From: Tulasnella sp. 424
Taxonomy: Eukaryota > Basidiomycota > Agaricomycetes > Cantharellales > Tulasnellaceae
NCBI GenBank assembly: GCA_019633425.1
Contig: WSUB01000016.1
Location: 310,001 to 374,000, forward strand
Direction of reading: 5' to 3'
DNA length: 64,000 nucleotides
In this document: positions 34,001 through 47,040 of the stretch, piece after piece
Layout of the letters: every line of letters begins with the position of its first letter
Numbering within the stretch: the stretch's first letter is position 1
The notes under the pieces: model-generated
The model's input: the letters and a program-made list of their open reading frames with translations, nothing else
Told to the model about the DNA's origin: nothing
Database searches by the model: none
Translations under genes and position numbers: made by a program

Positions 34001-36347
34001 ATGAAGACGGCCACCCGTTCCAAGGAAGGATGCATGACGTGCAGGATTAGGTTCGTAACTTTGGCATTCAAGATGTGGCATCACTAAGCGCCGAGTGGCT
34101 AACGTTTACTGGACGACGCGTCATTACTATCCCGTCGGCAGGCGCAAGGTACGGCTCATTTTGCTCTGCTGCGGTGACTCTTTGCAGAGTTCTCACTCCA
34201 CCGATTTCGTGTTGCCCAGAAATGTGATCTTCAGCGTGTCGACGGCTCTTGCCAAAATTGCAGTAAGTTGATAGGCGCGCTCCTTCAAGCGATGTCTTTG
34301 TTTCTGACTCTTTATAAGTCCGCTTTCGGGTTGAGTGTCTGGGATGGGGTCAGTTCTCTTCAGCTGCGCTGACAGCTGTCCTTTCTCTGCGTTGATCTCT
34401 AACCATGTCGTCTTTCTTGGGCAGACACTAAGCGCCTAGAGGCTCTGCGAGTGCGTGATCGTCCTTGTTTATATTGCTTTTTACCCCCTCACTCTTGGCG
34501 CGTGACAGGATCCGGAGGTGGTCAAAGAAATGCAACGCCGCATCAAAGTGCATCTGGCGTCGAATAACATGATCAAAGGCAGCGCGAGATCATCGGTTGC
34601 CGCTACTCCCGGTCAGCAGATACTCTTTTCCATAATACGCCGAATCATCCCCAATTCACACAATCTCCTTCCCATATAGACCATACCCCATTCTCGTCGA
34701 CGCCTCCCTATTCTTGGCACCCATCCCCGTCGTCTGATCGTTCCTCTGAACCCCTCGATGCCTCGCCTCTCCCGCCTCTCCATTCTATCATGACGACAGC
34801 CCCCCACCCTTCGACCCCCTCCAGTGACATACCGGGTGGGGTCGCAGGAGGCGCGGGGACCTCGTATGGCGGACAGTCTTTCCTTTCCTTTGCCGATCTT
34901 ATTGGTACAAACGCCTCTAGCGATAACGAAGCCCAGTCGTCTGCTTCTTCGAGGAAAGGGAAAACCCGTCAAGCGAAGCACGCGCCCGTTGAATCACCCG
35001 TTGAAGAGAGTTCCGATGATGGGTTCGGGGAAGACGAGTTACCGGAAGATGAGCCAGGTCCAGACGAAGGGGCTTCATCGTTCTCAAGACATTCTCCAGG
35101 TTACCCTCAACCAAACTACGATCCGCCGCAATATCGACCTCGTTATCCGTATGAGATGGGCTCACCGCCGCAACAGCCACCATATCATGCCCATGCACCT
35201 CATCCGTATGCGCAACCCGACCCCCGCACCCAGCCGCACAAATATGACAACGAAAGGGACATGCGAGTTGACGATAGCCTACGCAAAGCAGAAAGGGATC
35301 GCGAGACGGATCGCCCTCAGGTGCCAAATGGAAACCTGCCTCGCCCTCCATACGAACCGAACGTGGGCTACCCAGCCTTCCCTGGTCACGACTTCATCTA
35401 TGGCCCCGGAGTCGGAGCGGCAAGTGCTGGTCGAGCTTTGGCTGGGTATACCCAATTCGGACATGCTGGATATCGAGGTCCAAGCCCAAGCGATAGTCTC
35501 AATAGCAGCTTCGCATCTGGTCCTCCGCCACCAAAGACGGATCCATTCTATAGTGGTCCACGTCTAGCTATGATGGATGCTAGGCATGGCACAGCTGCTC
35601 TCCCCGGCCCGCCTTTGTCCATGTCGATTGGACGGAGTGGTGGAACGTCTCCGACGTCGGATCAGTACCTTCAACCCATGGAGCACAACCCGAACGGCAT
35701 TACGTACAACGGTTGGTATTTTGCTTTTCCCTCCTGCAATGATGTCACTAATGCTTTTCATTAAGAATCGGGATACAGGTCACCGAATCCACCCCCAGGC
35801 CGATCGCCGATGGGTGCAGGAATGACTTCAAGTCGCGGCAGCATAAGTCATCAATCGGGAGAGACTACCGAAGAAGCAGCCGACGTCGAACCTATTCCAA
35901 ACCCTCATCAGCTGAGTCAGTCGAAATCGAGCCCGTCACGTCCTTCAGTACTCCCCGGTGGAAGGGTGACTGACTAATACTTTTCTGCTTCGTTCTACTC
36001 CGCAATCTCTTCATTGTTTTGGCATCTTCACATTGTTTTGGACGCCCTGATCCACGCACTGTGCCATATCACTTTGCATGCTCGTCAATTACACATACGA
36101 ACAATATTCGCGCACATATGAAACCCAAAATACCGCAACCGTGGGCGCGGCTCCGGTGATGTCCCTCTCCCGCCTCAATCGGAACTTCCCCGCTACATTT
36201 GATCTTTCAACCGCTTAATAGGCGCTGGCACTAGTGCTTCAACACAGGTCGACATTAAAACTGCCTACACATCAAGTCCGTATATTCCTGGCGGCAGCTC
36301 GTTTGGTCCAAGCTACTCTTTCGACAAGACGTTCCAAGATTCCGAGC
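34001..36347 (+). pseudogene. broken 5' half of a Zn2Cys6 regulator gene
   Basis: Inverted copy of about 52245-49895. It has the full zinc cluster, split over the same exons as in the parent: 34001-34050 (MKTATRSKEGCMTCRI), a 7-nt exon 34142-34148, and 34220-34262, then the IRFRVECLGWG exon. All six Cys are present. At about 34625 a run of five T in the parent is four T here, so the frame runs into a stop some 50 nt later; the frame of the Ser/Pro-rich linker resumes only from 34790. The copy stops at about 36347, just after the segment YSFDKTFQ, and the effector domain is missing. The new N terminus uses an ATG inside the aligned region. Confidence 0.8.
34142..34148 (+). other. 7-nt microexon in zinc-cluster coding sequence (fragment copy)
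   Basis: GCGCAAG between CGGCAG and GTACGG. Only with this exon does CMTCRI continue as RRKKCD, the canonical Zn2Cys6 spacing. The intact parent gene has the same exon at 52096-52090. Confidence 0.75.
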
Positions 36348-36356
36348 CCAATAAAT

Positions 36357-38110
36357 AGTGTAGAAAATAATTTTGCATATGACTTCTTACTCGAGCGTTA
36401 GGGTATTTCTATTGAATTCTATTCGTGCGATGTATTATTGTTAAGCACGGGACGCATGGTTTCCACTTCCAACCCGTGACATCCCCCACCCATGCGAACG
36501 TTCTTCGTCGAGTCCCAACATTTGTTTCCATATTCCGAAAATTAGACGAGTCAAAAGGAGGTTAAGGTAACGACGCGCAGACTAAGTCCGAGTTTGCTGC
36601 AAGATACATCGCGCCCAACGATCACGTGGGCACGGTCTAGACGGACTTCCGTCACTGTCACATCAGTTTGGTCCCGTTGCTCTGGCGGTGGAAGAGCTTG
36701 TCCTTGGCTACACGTCATCCCAGTTACATCATCGACCCCAACTAAAACAAGTGAGTCACCGCGCCTACGGGCTCGTTTAAAAGGGCGAGAGCTCTCGAGA
36801 GGATCCTGTCTCCAACCATCACCCCCCTCGCCAGCCATAGTGGTAACACATACACATCCACGGTGAGCTACCTTATCGATAGCTCCGCACTACGGCATGT
36901 GACGCTAACCAACCCACCACCTTGGTTTTCACTTAGCTCGTACTTCCTCAGGTCGGCTCAAAAGGTGTTGTCGGCGGTTTTCACAGTTCGTCGCGGACTG
37001 AGAAGCTTGCCCGGCACGTCTTTGGGACTTCACTTTCGCGATCTACGCGACCTACTCCGTCACTGGAGCGGGATTAAGTGGTCTAACGGGATGACCGCGG
37101 GTTTAGCAGCAGTAGCCGGTAAGTCCTCTTTTCCCTCACACTTGAGGCGTTCGACGTAAGTTCGCTGAACAGCTTTATCTCCAGCCAAGTTCACATCGTC
37201 GACTTATTCCTCCACCTGGAGGCATCGTCGACGATATGGGTGAGTCGATGCTCTACCCTTTCCCTTGGCGTCCGGCTAGTTGACCAGCTCACTTAATAAT
37301 CTAGACGGGAGCAACTAACCCCAACGTACGAACCCCAGCGCAGTCGCCTGCGTCAACTGTGGAGGCAAACCCGAAAAAAAGCTAAGTTCCTCTTCTATCA
37401 TGACTGCCAAGTCGAGAAAAGCGTTCCTGACCAGGACTGGTATCTGTCTCTTTCGGCTCTCTTGATCGAACCGGGTTCCCGTTATTCCTTTCTTTGTTTT
37501 GTTTTCGCTCCTTCTTCACCTCTTTTCATTACTATATTTATCTTTGCCTTGATGCTTTGCTGCGCAATCCTGGTCGTGGCCGGGACAACCAAAGTTAAAT
37601 CAAATTGGTGAGAGATCTCGAGCAGATGAACGATCGCAGTAGCTTTGATGTCGACTTGAGTCTGTTCTTAGTCTGGGACAGGGCAGAGACCGTTATTCGA
37701 GACATACGAGCAAAAAACAAAATGCTCGAGACCTCTTCCCGTAGGCCTCGGAGCCTAACGAAAGCCGTGGCAGCATCCAGCTCTGGTCCGATTGCACTCT
37801 TACTCGACCAATGAAGGAAGTCCCTCTTCTGGGACGCGAGCATGACTAGAAAGTCTTGCTCTTGTCAAGGATCTCGCCGGCCCATTCAACTCGCAGATTC
37901 CGGTGGGAATCGGGGTTCTCTAACACGGTGCCCGAAGTCACGCTTCCAAGCAATCACATTCTCTCCTGCGCTTTTCGCTGTCAAGCAGTGTTTACACCCT
38001 CGAATATTAAGTGTCCTTTGTGATATGCGTGGTTATAGTATTATAGATCAAAGTGCATACCAGCCGAAAGCGAGAGACGAACGGTCGTCAAAGAAGCACC
38101 CCGCTTCGTC
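36357..38110 (+). repeat. duplicated unit, copy A2
   Basis: Shorter copy of 26540-30030. It begins right where the zinc-cluster fragment ends and lacks the centre of the F-box gene. The remaining F-box 3' exon (from 37605) carries a one-base insertion relative to A1 and meets a TAG within about 15 codons, so this part is dead. Confidence 0.75.
37091..37611 (+). CDS. possible small gene of unknown function in copy A2
   Basis: Exons 37091-37118, 37185-37239 and 37305-37611 match those at 27251-27755, with identical splice sites. The frame gives 129 aa. One extra A (GAGAAAAGCG against GAGAAAGCG) switches the frame after VEK, so the tail differs and here ends in a hydrophobic stretch (LFITIFIFALMLCCAILVVAG) that could span a membrane. 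I do not recognise it and cannot tell which tail, if either, is ancestral. Confidence 0.35.
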
Positions 38111-38399
38111 GCAGAGTCCGGCTTCCACATGATGTCATTACCCAGGATTTGGTTGTAGCCATCGCTCTGGGCTACGACTAAGTAGGCTGTTACTTGCGAT
38201 ACTTTCATTTCGCCCATTATGATATCGCCTCCGCGCTTTAGAATAATCCTACCGAGTCCTTCCCTCAACCAGGCGGAAAACCCAGAACCCCATGACGCGG
38301 ATTGGTATTTACGAACCAACCAAAGACTTCGTATACATGCTCCTGGCCATATAACACGAGGTTGGCTTAATCGAGATACATTCGTTTCCTAATGTCTCT

Positions 38400-39420
38400 T
38401 CACAGACCTAGAAGCCATGTCGGCCCGATCTTCAGCTGCTAGAACTCGTGGCCTCCGAAGCCTGTGGGACCACATGCCGATAGATCTTTTATAGATCGTA
38501 CGCGCCGACCTTTAAGGTGGCCATCTACGGTCGCATACTTTTCCGATGGCCAAGTAGCCACCTTGATTAGCTGAATCTGCTCATACTTGTTTTATGCCGT
38601 GCCCTGTAGCGTCCTTGGTCGTCTATTCCGTCCCACATCCGCGACGGAGCTTCAGCAAGTCGGATCAAGCCTCAGAAACCACCTAGGCTATTTGATGACG
38701 TCCAGACCAGCACTCCCTAGCAGCGCCTCTTGTTAATTGATTCCCATCGGCCGTTTGCGTCGGCTTGACAAGGTCCCCCTTCATACGACTAAGCCCTGTG
38801 CCCGAGATGCTGACGACCAAAATACAGTACAGCTCAACTCCGTTGAAGACATCACCCCCTTTCGGAAAGTGATCCTGGGGGTGGCCTTTGACGTCTCAAA
38901 CCCAACAAAGGCCTCGATTAAATTCCTTTGCCCCAGAATATTAATGTGACGGATCCAAATGAGTGCATCTTTGCTGTGCGCCTATCTTGATCACGGCCTG
39001 CTGCCAGCGCTTCGACAGGGTAAGCGGCGTGGCAAGCTTGAGCGTGTTGCCAGTCCCACACCTCTCGGATGCCTCCGCGTTTGTCCAACACCTTTCCTTC
39101 CGCGTCTCGAGCAACTTGATTCTTTCTCCAAGCTTGATTGAGTTTTCGGTCGACCCAACACTTCTCAATGTGTCTTCTTCGTCCCGCGTTCCCGTTTTCT
39201 TGCGGAACCGCGCCTCGTTGACACGTAGTTCCGATGAACCTCGTCCGGCTGACATGCTCCAGCAAATAGACAAACTTCAAACTCTCCGAGTCCTGCGTTA
39301 TGTTATTCGAGCTCAATTCACGATGTGCTTGGGTTTGAACCTGCATACTTTGGGTACGCTGGCAAAGGAATTCAGTCGGTTTTTGGATCACGTACATCTT
39401 CGCTGAGGGACAAGACTCTG
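38400..39420 (+). pseudogene. possible F-box/LRR gene relic
   Basis: A frame starting near 38417 reads MSARSSAARTRGLRSLWDHMPIDLL and then stops; the words after the stop (IVRADL) would continue an F-box-like helix. At 38963-39403 an open frame contains leucine-spaced words (LSDASAFVQHLSFRVSSN, SLIEFSVDPTLLNVSSS). The evidence is thin and the boundaries are guesses. Confidence 0.25.
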
Positions 39421-41387
39421 TCGCGGGTTGCTTCTCTCCGTTCGATGTGCTTTCCGCAGCGGTGGTAGAAGCGTTTATGGCGGCTTCTAGTGATCACCAC
39501 CGAGTCTTCTCTGTCTTCCTCTGCTTCGGAGTCTCCGCGTCGTCCCGTTAACGACATCATGTCTCCGCGGCAGCACTACTGTCGAACACGACATAAACGT
39601 CACATTGCGGGGAACGACCGGCTCCAATAAGCATCTAGACATCATCGGCGGCATTCGTTTACTGGACGACATGCAGGCTTGGTGGCTTTTTTTGGCCTTG
39701 GCTTCTCCCTATTTGAGGTTAGGTCAGATCTAGGAGCGATTACCTCGCTGTACAGAGCAATGCCGATAAGCTGAACCGTCTGTGGGGAGGCTCCGCTCGG
39801 TCTGGGATTGAAGTTTATGCTTCTCTAGCAGTGTCTCGCTTTGGTCGCTTTCCGAGGTGCTTCGCGAAGACGGCACTTGCACCTGCACTCTGCACCATAA
39901 AAAAGCAATTCAGATATTCCTCGAATCGAAACCACAGCCCACTCACCCTCCTCTCCACCGTTCCCATCGTTGCCCTTTCGTTTCCTCGAGCTGCGCACAA
40001 GGGCGCTTCGCCCGAAAAAACCGTGCGACATCAACGCATGCCCCCAAGCCCCAAAGCCACTTCTAATACACAATCCCTTTGTACGGCATACCTCCCGTGG
40101 GGCAGCTATCTTGGCGTGATATATACCGGCGGCAGTGAGTCAATCATCTGGACTTGAGTACGGAAATCGCGGCCAGGGTCCCCCAGAGGATCGGCCAGGT
40201 GAGCGCGACGCCGAGCGGTCTCGATGATGTCGATGGCTCGAAGCCATCGAGAATATCGGCGCCGCTCAGGGGACGCCGGGATTTGAAAATTTTCTATGCT
40301 AATGAAAAGCCTTGCAGCTCGCGGGTGCTTGAGTCACGGCTGGCTAGTGTGCCGTATATTTAGGGCGTAACGCTCGCCATCGCACAGGCGAAAAAGCGAT
40401 TCCCCCCTTCACCTCATCTGATGAACTAACCCATACGAGACCATGCTGTCAAATATCCGAGCATTATCGTAATTGATGTCTCTGTTGTGGGGGAAGTGGC
40501 TTACTGGAAACGCCCTTTCTGCCTGGTTGATGGGTGTGCCAGTGAGTGTTAAGCGCTCGAGAACCGCTGGGAATTCCCCTATTTACAGCCACCATTCTTA
40601 CCAGCGATTCTCAGCGGTTGATCTCGGCTTCCTCATCCCATCCCATCGCCCATACACTTCACTCATATGAGCGCTAACGAACCGCCCAAGGCCCTTATAT
40701 ACCGCGGTTGCTCAAGTCGTCCTTTCTTCGTCGCCCGCCCCTCCATCATTTTCCTCTCTGTATGTGTTGTTGGACCCGGCGCCTGTGTCTCTTTTGCCAC
40801 CATTTGTGAGTTTCAATCACCCTCTCGCTCAGTAGAACCGTTTGACGAACTAGGGAATCGATTTTTTTCTGCATAGAGAACGTACAATACATCCGGTGCC
40901 CAACATGAACGAGAACAACAAAAAAAGATCAAGAACGAGCCGAGGCGAAGAGGGAAACGCATATAAGAGTGGCGCATGATTACAGAAGAAGAAACAAAAG
41001 GAGTAGCGAAACAAAAGAAAAAAAAGGAGGTAGGGGGAGCTATACAATCAAGAAATGTCTATACGGGCGAATAGTAGGATAATAAGTGGTGGGTAAGTTG
41101 CGATTTTTGAGGATCCAGTACTGAAACGACTCTTTTGAAAGGGAAAAAGGGAAGAAGGTCCGACATAGCGAGAGTTGGAGGATACATAATTAGACCGAGG
41201 TGCTAATTCGGTGGCGTTCTCGGGTCGAGAGTTTGTTCGGTCGCTCGAGGAGGCCACGCGGCACCGATAATCCCGTGGACCCAGGACCAGGTCCGAAAAG
41301 GCAAAACGAAGATCACCGCCGAGCAGTTGAAGCAGGGCAAGGAGCCTGGGATAATGTCGATCTGAGAAAGATCCCGAGGGTCGATGT
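39421..41387. other. gene-poor stretch
   Basis: About 2 kb without a frame I can support. It contains AT-rich and A-rich runs (about 40915-41030) near the 3' end of the following minus-strand gene. No repeat of the mobile-element type was seen. Confidence 0.5.
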
Positions 41388-44300
41388 TCACACCAGCAAG
41401 AGGTCAAATTGCAACGTTTTCATCGTATCCCTCCAGCACACTTTCTTCTCCCCCGAATCACGCCTCTTCCAAACGGTTTCCATCAACAACTTGGCCTGGC
41501 TGCCGTTCCCAACCGCGCTGCCTTGAGCAGCCAATCGGTCAGCGAAGAACGACCGTTGCTCAGCTGTCGCTGCTAGGCATCCACCGATCGTAATCGGGAA
41601 GGCCAACGAACGGTCGAGATCCGTCGAGGGGATGGCAAGGATGGACTGGATCAAGTCGTCCACGCTCTCCTTGATCTCCTTAACGTTGGGTTCAGGTCCG
41701 GAGACCACGCTGTGGAGGAAGAGGAAAGCGGCCTCACGGAAGACGTTGGAGGAGAGTTGGCGGAGAGTGATGGGTTCAGCGGTTGTGATGATCGACAGGG
41801 GACCAGGGGCACCGGTTACGGAAGAAGAAGACGCCGAAGCAGCTCGTCCGGTTGGACCGATGGGTGGAGATGGGGAGTTCATCGAGGTCGATCGGGTTCG
41901 GCTAGGATCAACGTTCCAGCCCGCAGAAAGGCCTTGCTCCTCGGAAGGCTGGGGGATCACGGAACCTACGTTATAGGGATCCCATACCGGAGGTGCAGTC
42001 TTGGCGAAGCCCGCAGCACCCGGCTGTGCCGGTTGTGCTGGAGTCGGGATGGAAGCTGCGGAGGGGCGAGCCGGGCCGGAGGTGGACAATGGCGAAACGA
42101 CAATCTTGGTCGCTTTTAACTCCTGCTCGATCACCCTCCCTCGTTCAACGAGTTCGGGAATGCTCAGCGTAAGAGCTGCCTCCTGCTGCTCCTTCCAAGC
42201 TGCCAAGTCGGCAATCTTCGCCAGCGCGAACATGATATCGTCGTCGCAACCCATCACCTGGTTCATCAACTCGGAGGGCTGACCAGCGAGCTTTCTCTGA
42301 CCGAACAAGATGGAGGGCTGGCCGACGCTGCTGGCCATCGCGAGCCTCTGGTTCCGATCCGACATTCGGGTGTAGAGCTTAATGAAGCGCGGGGCTTGCT
42401 GAAGGGAGCAGGAGCCGAGGATGTCGAACCACAAGATCGCTTGGGCAGCGAACCGCTGGACTGGCGGCCACTTTTCCAAGACCTCGATGGGATCGACTCC
42501 GTCCTTCACCAACTCGGTACCCATCAACCAGTCACCCGCCATGCCCAACGCCGAGGCCCAGTCGCCTCCACCACCGCAGAAGAGCCAGAACGACAGCAAG
42601 TGGAGCGATGCGATCGCTTCCACCGCCGTGAACTTGCCGGCCTTCTTGGAGAGCTGGATGACGGTGTCGTGATAGAGCTTTTGGGCAATGTCATGAGCGT
42701 GCGGGTCTTCTGGGTGAAGCTGGCCATGGGCTATCCGGAGGCGGGTATCATGCAGGGACGAGAGCGAGCAAATCGCGTTCGTCACAGGCCTACAAACAAG
42801 GACAGCCGTCAGCACCCGTTTCCTCCTGGCCACATCAAAAAGAATCCCAACTCACCCTAGGGGATCGCGAATCACAAGATCGTACATCACATCCGTAACA
42901 CCGGTCGTCGAATCGTCGGCAAGGAGATACTGCATCCGCCTCACACCCCGGTTGAAGTAATAAAACACCAAAGTCTCCTGGAAGCTCGACAAGCTGCGAT
43001 TCGGGTCCGCCAACGGGGTCCTTATCTGCGGCTTATACGAGATGGTGAGGGTACCGAACGCGGGGGTTTGTTGCGCCGCATTGGGGACGAAAGGCGGAAA
43101 GGGTTGGGCGGGCTGAGGGAAGTATCCCCGCGTCACATTTGCGCTGGCGGTTGAGGAAGCTGCTGAGAGCCCTGAGGTGGCCGTCTTGCTTCTCGCGCGA
43201 CTGTTGGAGAGGATGGAGGAAGTGGATGGGGGAGGAGGGGTGGTTTGGACGGTGGGGACTGGAGGAGGGGAGGTCCTTACTGATTGAGAAGGGAAATACG
43301 ACGTGTCTACAGAGGAAGCGCCAAGCATCCCGCCAGTGAAGGCAGCAGGATTGGAGAACGCCGCGGGCAAGGTGATTCCTGTCGGGCTCGTCACGGTCAT
43401 ACCGATCGCCGGAATGGAGGGTCGTCGAGCACCGTTGTTATTCGGCGCGGTGCCGGCAGTGGTCCCGATTAAAGGGGAGTTCGACGCACTGCCTCCTCCC
43501 GGGGTTGTCCCAGTCGTCGAAGTCAAAATCGGTGGCGAGATGCTATCAGGCTGCACAGCTGTAGCGAGGACGTCCAACGTAGCCTTTGGGGGAATTGATA
43601 TCGACATGGAATTGTGCTCCTTTTGATGCGCATGCGCTTGGATGGCTGAAGCAGCCATCGTTGCGGCGAAGAAATCGAAGCCGACTCCGACTCCCATGCT
43701 GTTATCCATAGCGATGTTGAGGTTGGCGTATGGGTCTTCGGCACCGCTGCTCAAGTCGTGCAGTCCTCCAGATCCAAAGTGGCTGAAGGGGTTGTCGTTC
43801 ATCAAGTGGTCCATGGAGGAATCGCCACCACCGAGACCGTTGATCGTGAATTCGGCTGAAGGGGACGTAATCGTCGTGGTGGATGGAGGCAACGTTGGTG
43901 GTGGGAACGACGCATCCCAGAATGAATGAGCGAGGCGTGAAGAGAGATACGTCAGCTGGGTGGTCTCAACCAAAGAAGACGAAGAACGGGATTCCAGGAG
44001 GCCTCGAGAGAATTCAATAAACGGCTGGCGAGAAACGGACAGGGGTGCCGACGGATCCCGATTAGAATGGGAAGCGTAATCCCCAATCACTGATCGCCCT
44101 CCACAGTCGGGATTCGAATTCGGATGTACCCGCCGGTCCGATTCGTAATGAGGAAGGGATGAAGAAGATTGGAGCGAGGGGCAGGCGAGCGAGGGAAGAA
44201 AAAAAAACTCTAACACGAAAAAAAAAAGGGAGATGGCGGGGTAAGAAAGGCGTAAAACTCACCGGAAAATCCACCATCCAGCTCGCCCAGTCCGCCTGCC

Positions 44301-46178
44301 CCGTGCAGGGGAGAATTGGGGAATGAAGGTGTCGCGGTGGAACTTGCGGCCCCCCTTGCCGATGAGGACTCGAAGAGCTTATGAACCTCCGAAAATGCGC
44401 CTCCATTCCTCCCTGACGAGTCCTTCATTGACATGGGATGATCCACGTCGATCGCCGAGCGATTGCGACCATGGTGTTCGTCCCCACCGTCGTCGGAGGC
44501 CGATCCGAGCTCTTCGTCTTCATCCGAGTTGCCAGAGGCTTCAGTTCCGTCCGGTGAGATTCGGAGAGCGGCTCGTGCTTGAGTCTTGGCTGCGCGTTCG
44601 GGGCGAGTTCGAATCGGGACTGGGCCCGCGTTGGAGGATGGAGAGGGTGATGTGCTTGTCCGTCGAGGAGCAGCGGATGCGTCTGTCGATCGCTGAAGAC
44701 CGGGGATGTTGAGGTAAGTCGACCGCTGGGAGGAGGACGACGGATTGCGCTGGTGGTGATGATGGTGGACTGTGGCTGGTGTTTTTGCTTGACCGCGTAT
44801 CATCCCTTGCCTCGCCAGTTGTTGCTTGATCTCTGCTTTTTTAGCGTCTACTGCTTTCTTATCCTAGGTTGGGAGTCACAAGGACGACGGTGACGATGGA
44901 GGGGGGGGAGGGATAGTGAGTCGTGAGGAGCGACCGGCGGTAGCGTAGTAGCGGAGGGAACAGCGTGATGGAGGGGGGGCGAGGGTGGATGGGAAGGAAA
45001 ACGAAAAGAGACGAGCAGGGGGTAGAGTTGATTGTCAGCGTGCCTGCGAAGACGAGAGAAGCAGAAGGATCTACGGCGATAGGGCACGTCCGCAAAAAGA
45101 GAGGCGCGCAACTGCATGGCTCACCTTCATCCATTCTGGTCTATTCGAGCCCAAGGTAAGGGATATTATCATGTTGTCAGCCCACAAGTCACGATGGAGC
45201 CAGCGAGTAGAAGAGAAGAAGGAAGAGAGAGGTTAGTTAGCAAAACAGTCTATCCAAGTCATGCCCCAATATATCATCCGTGAATGCGAGGTGAGAGAGC
45301 GATGGCAAGTCGAGCATGGGCAGAATTTTGCAACACGCGTGTGGGGTGCAGCAAGGTTACCAACCACGACCACCACATCCAGACTCTCCAATCAATTTCT
45401 CTCGCCCCCCTTTCGCCCTCACTGCTACCTCACCCGTAGGCAAGGGCAGAGTATCGGAGAAATAGATGCGGCAGAAGGGGGAGGGGGAGGAAAAAAGGGC
45501 AGCGACTTGGGAATTTTGAAGACGATCCCGTACCTTTTGCTTCCCCATCCAAGACAATCCAGGCACAGTCGCCGACACGTCTTGCACCGTCCTTCAATGG
45601 CCTCTTCGTCGCATTCTGCGTACGTAGCACAAAAGGAAAATGGCAGTCAGTTTCTCTCTCTTTTTGTTGACCGAGTGACGACCAAGCGACAGATGGTGAC
45701 GTGAGAAGAACGCGTGGCTGTGGTAAAGTGTACAGCGGGGGAGCCCCTCGCTCTCGTCTCGGTAGTTAGAAAGGCTCGACCGCGTCGTTGCAATGTCGAC
45801 TGAGCCGGGCAAACACCGAATGTAGACCACATTGCACGACCCGGTGAATCAACACTACTCACTCTTTCGCCTAATCCTACACGTCCAGCATCCTCGTTTA
45901 GTTCGTTCTCGTAGGAGGATAAGATTCTCGGGTGAGGGTGCACCAGCGTAGTTGGTGGACTCGGACCTCTGTCGCTGAGCTTCAATCCGTGCGTTGACCG
46001 ACGTCGGTGAGCTGCGCGTGGTCGGAGGCATCGCTGTGTCGTCGCTGCTGCTGCTGCTGCTGTTTCTGCGTGCGATGATGTTGGTGCTGCTAGTGCGACT
46101 GTCCTCGAGGAGTGGGACGACGTCTGCGGGAAGGGGGAAGGAGGAAGGGGACAAGGGACTAGAAGCGATGACCTCCAT
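41388..46178 (-). CDS. Zn2Cys6 transcription factor (gene 1 of a tandem pair)
   Basis: DNA-binding regulator. Exons 46178-45863, 45615-45534, 45140-45125, 44862-44263, 44002-42856 and 42789-41388 join in phase. The zinc cluster spans two exons: GCWTCRIRRKKCDEE then GRCKTCRRLCLDCLGWG, with six Cys; a 16-nt exon (RPEWMK) follows, as usual after this cluster type. A long Ser/Pro/Thr-rich, His-run and acidic linker comes next. The C-terminal two thirds is the fungal-specific transcription factor domain, ending MKTLQFDLLLV. The acceptor at 44003 was chosen by phase (GFSGLLES). The start MEVIASSP at 46178 is in frame with MPPTTRSSPT at 46031; either may be used. Its targets are unknown. Confidence 0.85.
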
Positions 46179-47040
46179 GATGATATTGGAAAGAATGGCG
46201 AGCAAGCCCCTCCACGAGTCGAGACAGAGTTGTCGAGGGTTGGATGGAAAGTGGAAGGATTGAGGACGGAAAAAGAGACGAGGTGCAGCCAGTCGATTCG
46301 ATTCCAATGAGACGATGCATTGCACCTTGTAAACCCACTTCGCCGCACACTTCCGTGATTTCCCAAGCCACGCAATCCAGGGTGCACACAGAAGGATGGG
46401 ATGTGCGTCCTGAGGTGTAACGTACGGGATCTTCCTGGCAGGATCTTCTGGAGACCCACACCCGAACAAAAAATACTAAATTACTATTTTCCGTGTTATT
46501 TCTTTCTTTGATAGCCGTCCACCCTTCATCAGTGCCACATTTCTCAACAGCCATAGTCGTGCCCTCCAGAGGCGTTATCAAACTTAGATGCCATGCCCCA
46601 ATCTCCATTCCGTTCCAAGCAGAACATTCCTGTGTCCAACTCCGCGATCATTAATTCTGGACGGCGTAAACATCCAACCACGTCCCCCCACTCACACCCA
46701 AAGCACCCGAAAGGGGTATCGGGATCGTCGGGGAGAAGTAGTCGAGGAATGCCGCTTCCGTCTTAGCATAACCCGAAACTGCTTCTGCGAACAAGCCCCA
46801 CCCAGGTATCCAGCAAATTCTTTCTCCGCTGTCGGTACCTTTTTTGCGTTAGCTGCCATCCGTCCCTGCAATCTAACAGAGGTCGAGATCCACCCACACA
46901 GTCCAGTCAGCAGTGCCCGCAACGAACTCATGACCCATCGGATAGATAAGCCCAGCAACTCACCGTATTTACGTAGGCTAGATAGCAGATCGGCGGGCGA
47001 AGTGGATCATAGTGTATTGGCTGGTCTGGGAGCAGAAGGG
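46010..47040 (-). repeat. promoter-region segment with inverted copy at 30181-30917
   Basis: The 5' flank and first codons of the Zn2Cys6 gene recur on the plus strand at 30181-30917. The plus copy has lost the upstream ATG (ATCATGGAGG is replaced by ATCATAAAGA) and has an in-frame TAG before MPPTT, so only the second ATG works there. This segment also holds an AGC-type repeat coding for a Ser run (about 46040-46065). Confidence 0.7.

Noticed and set aside
38041..38319. Minus-strand frame of 92 codons thought to be a fragment of a retroelement protease
   Set aside because: No catalytic motif and no neighbouring element genes; the first part overlaps the known duplicated flank.
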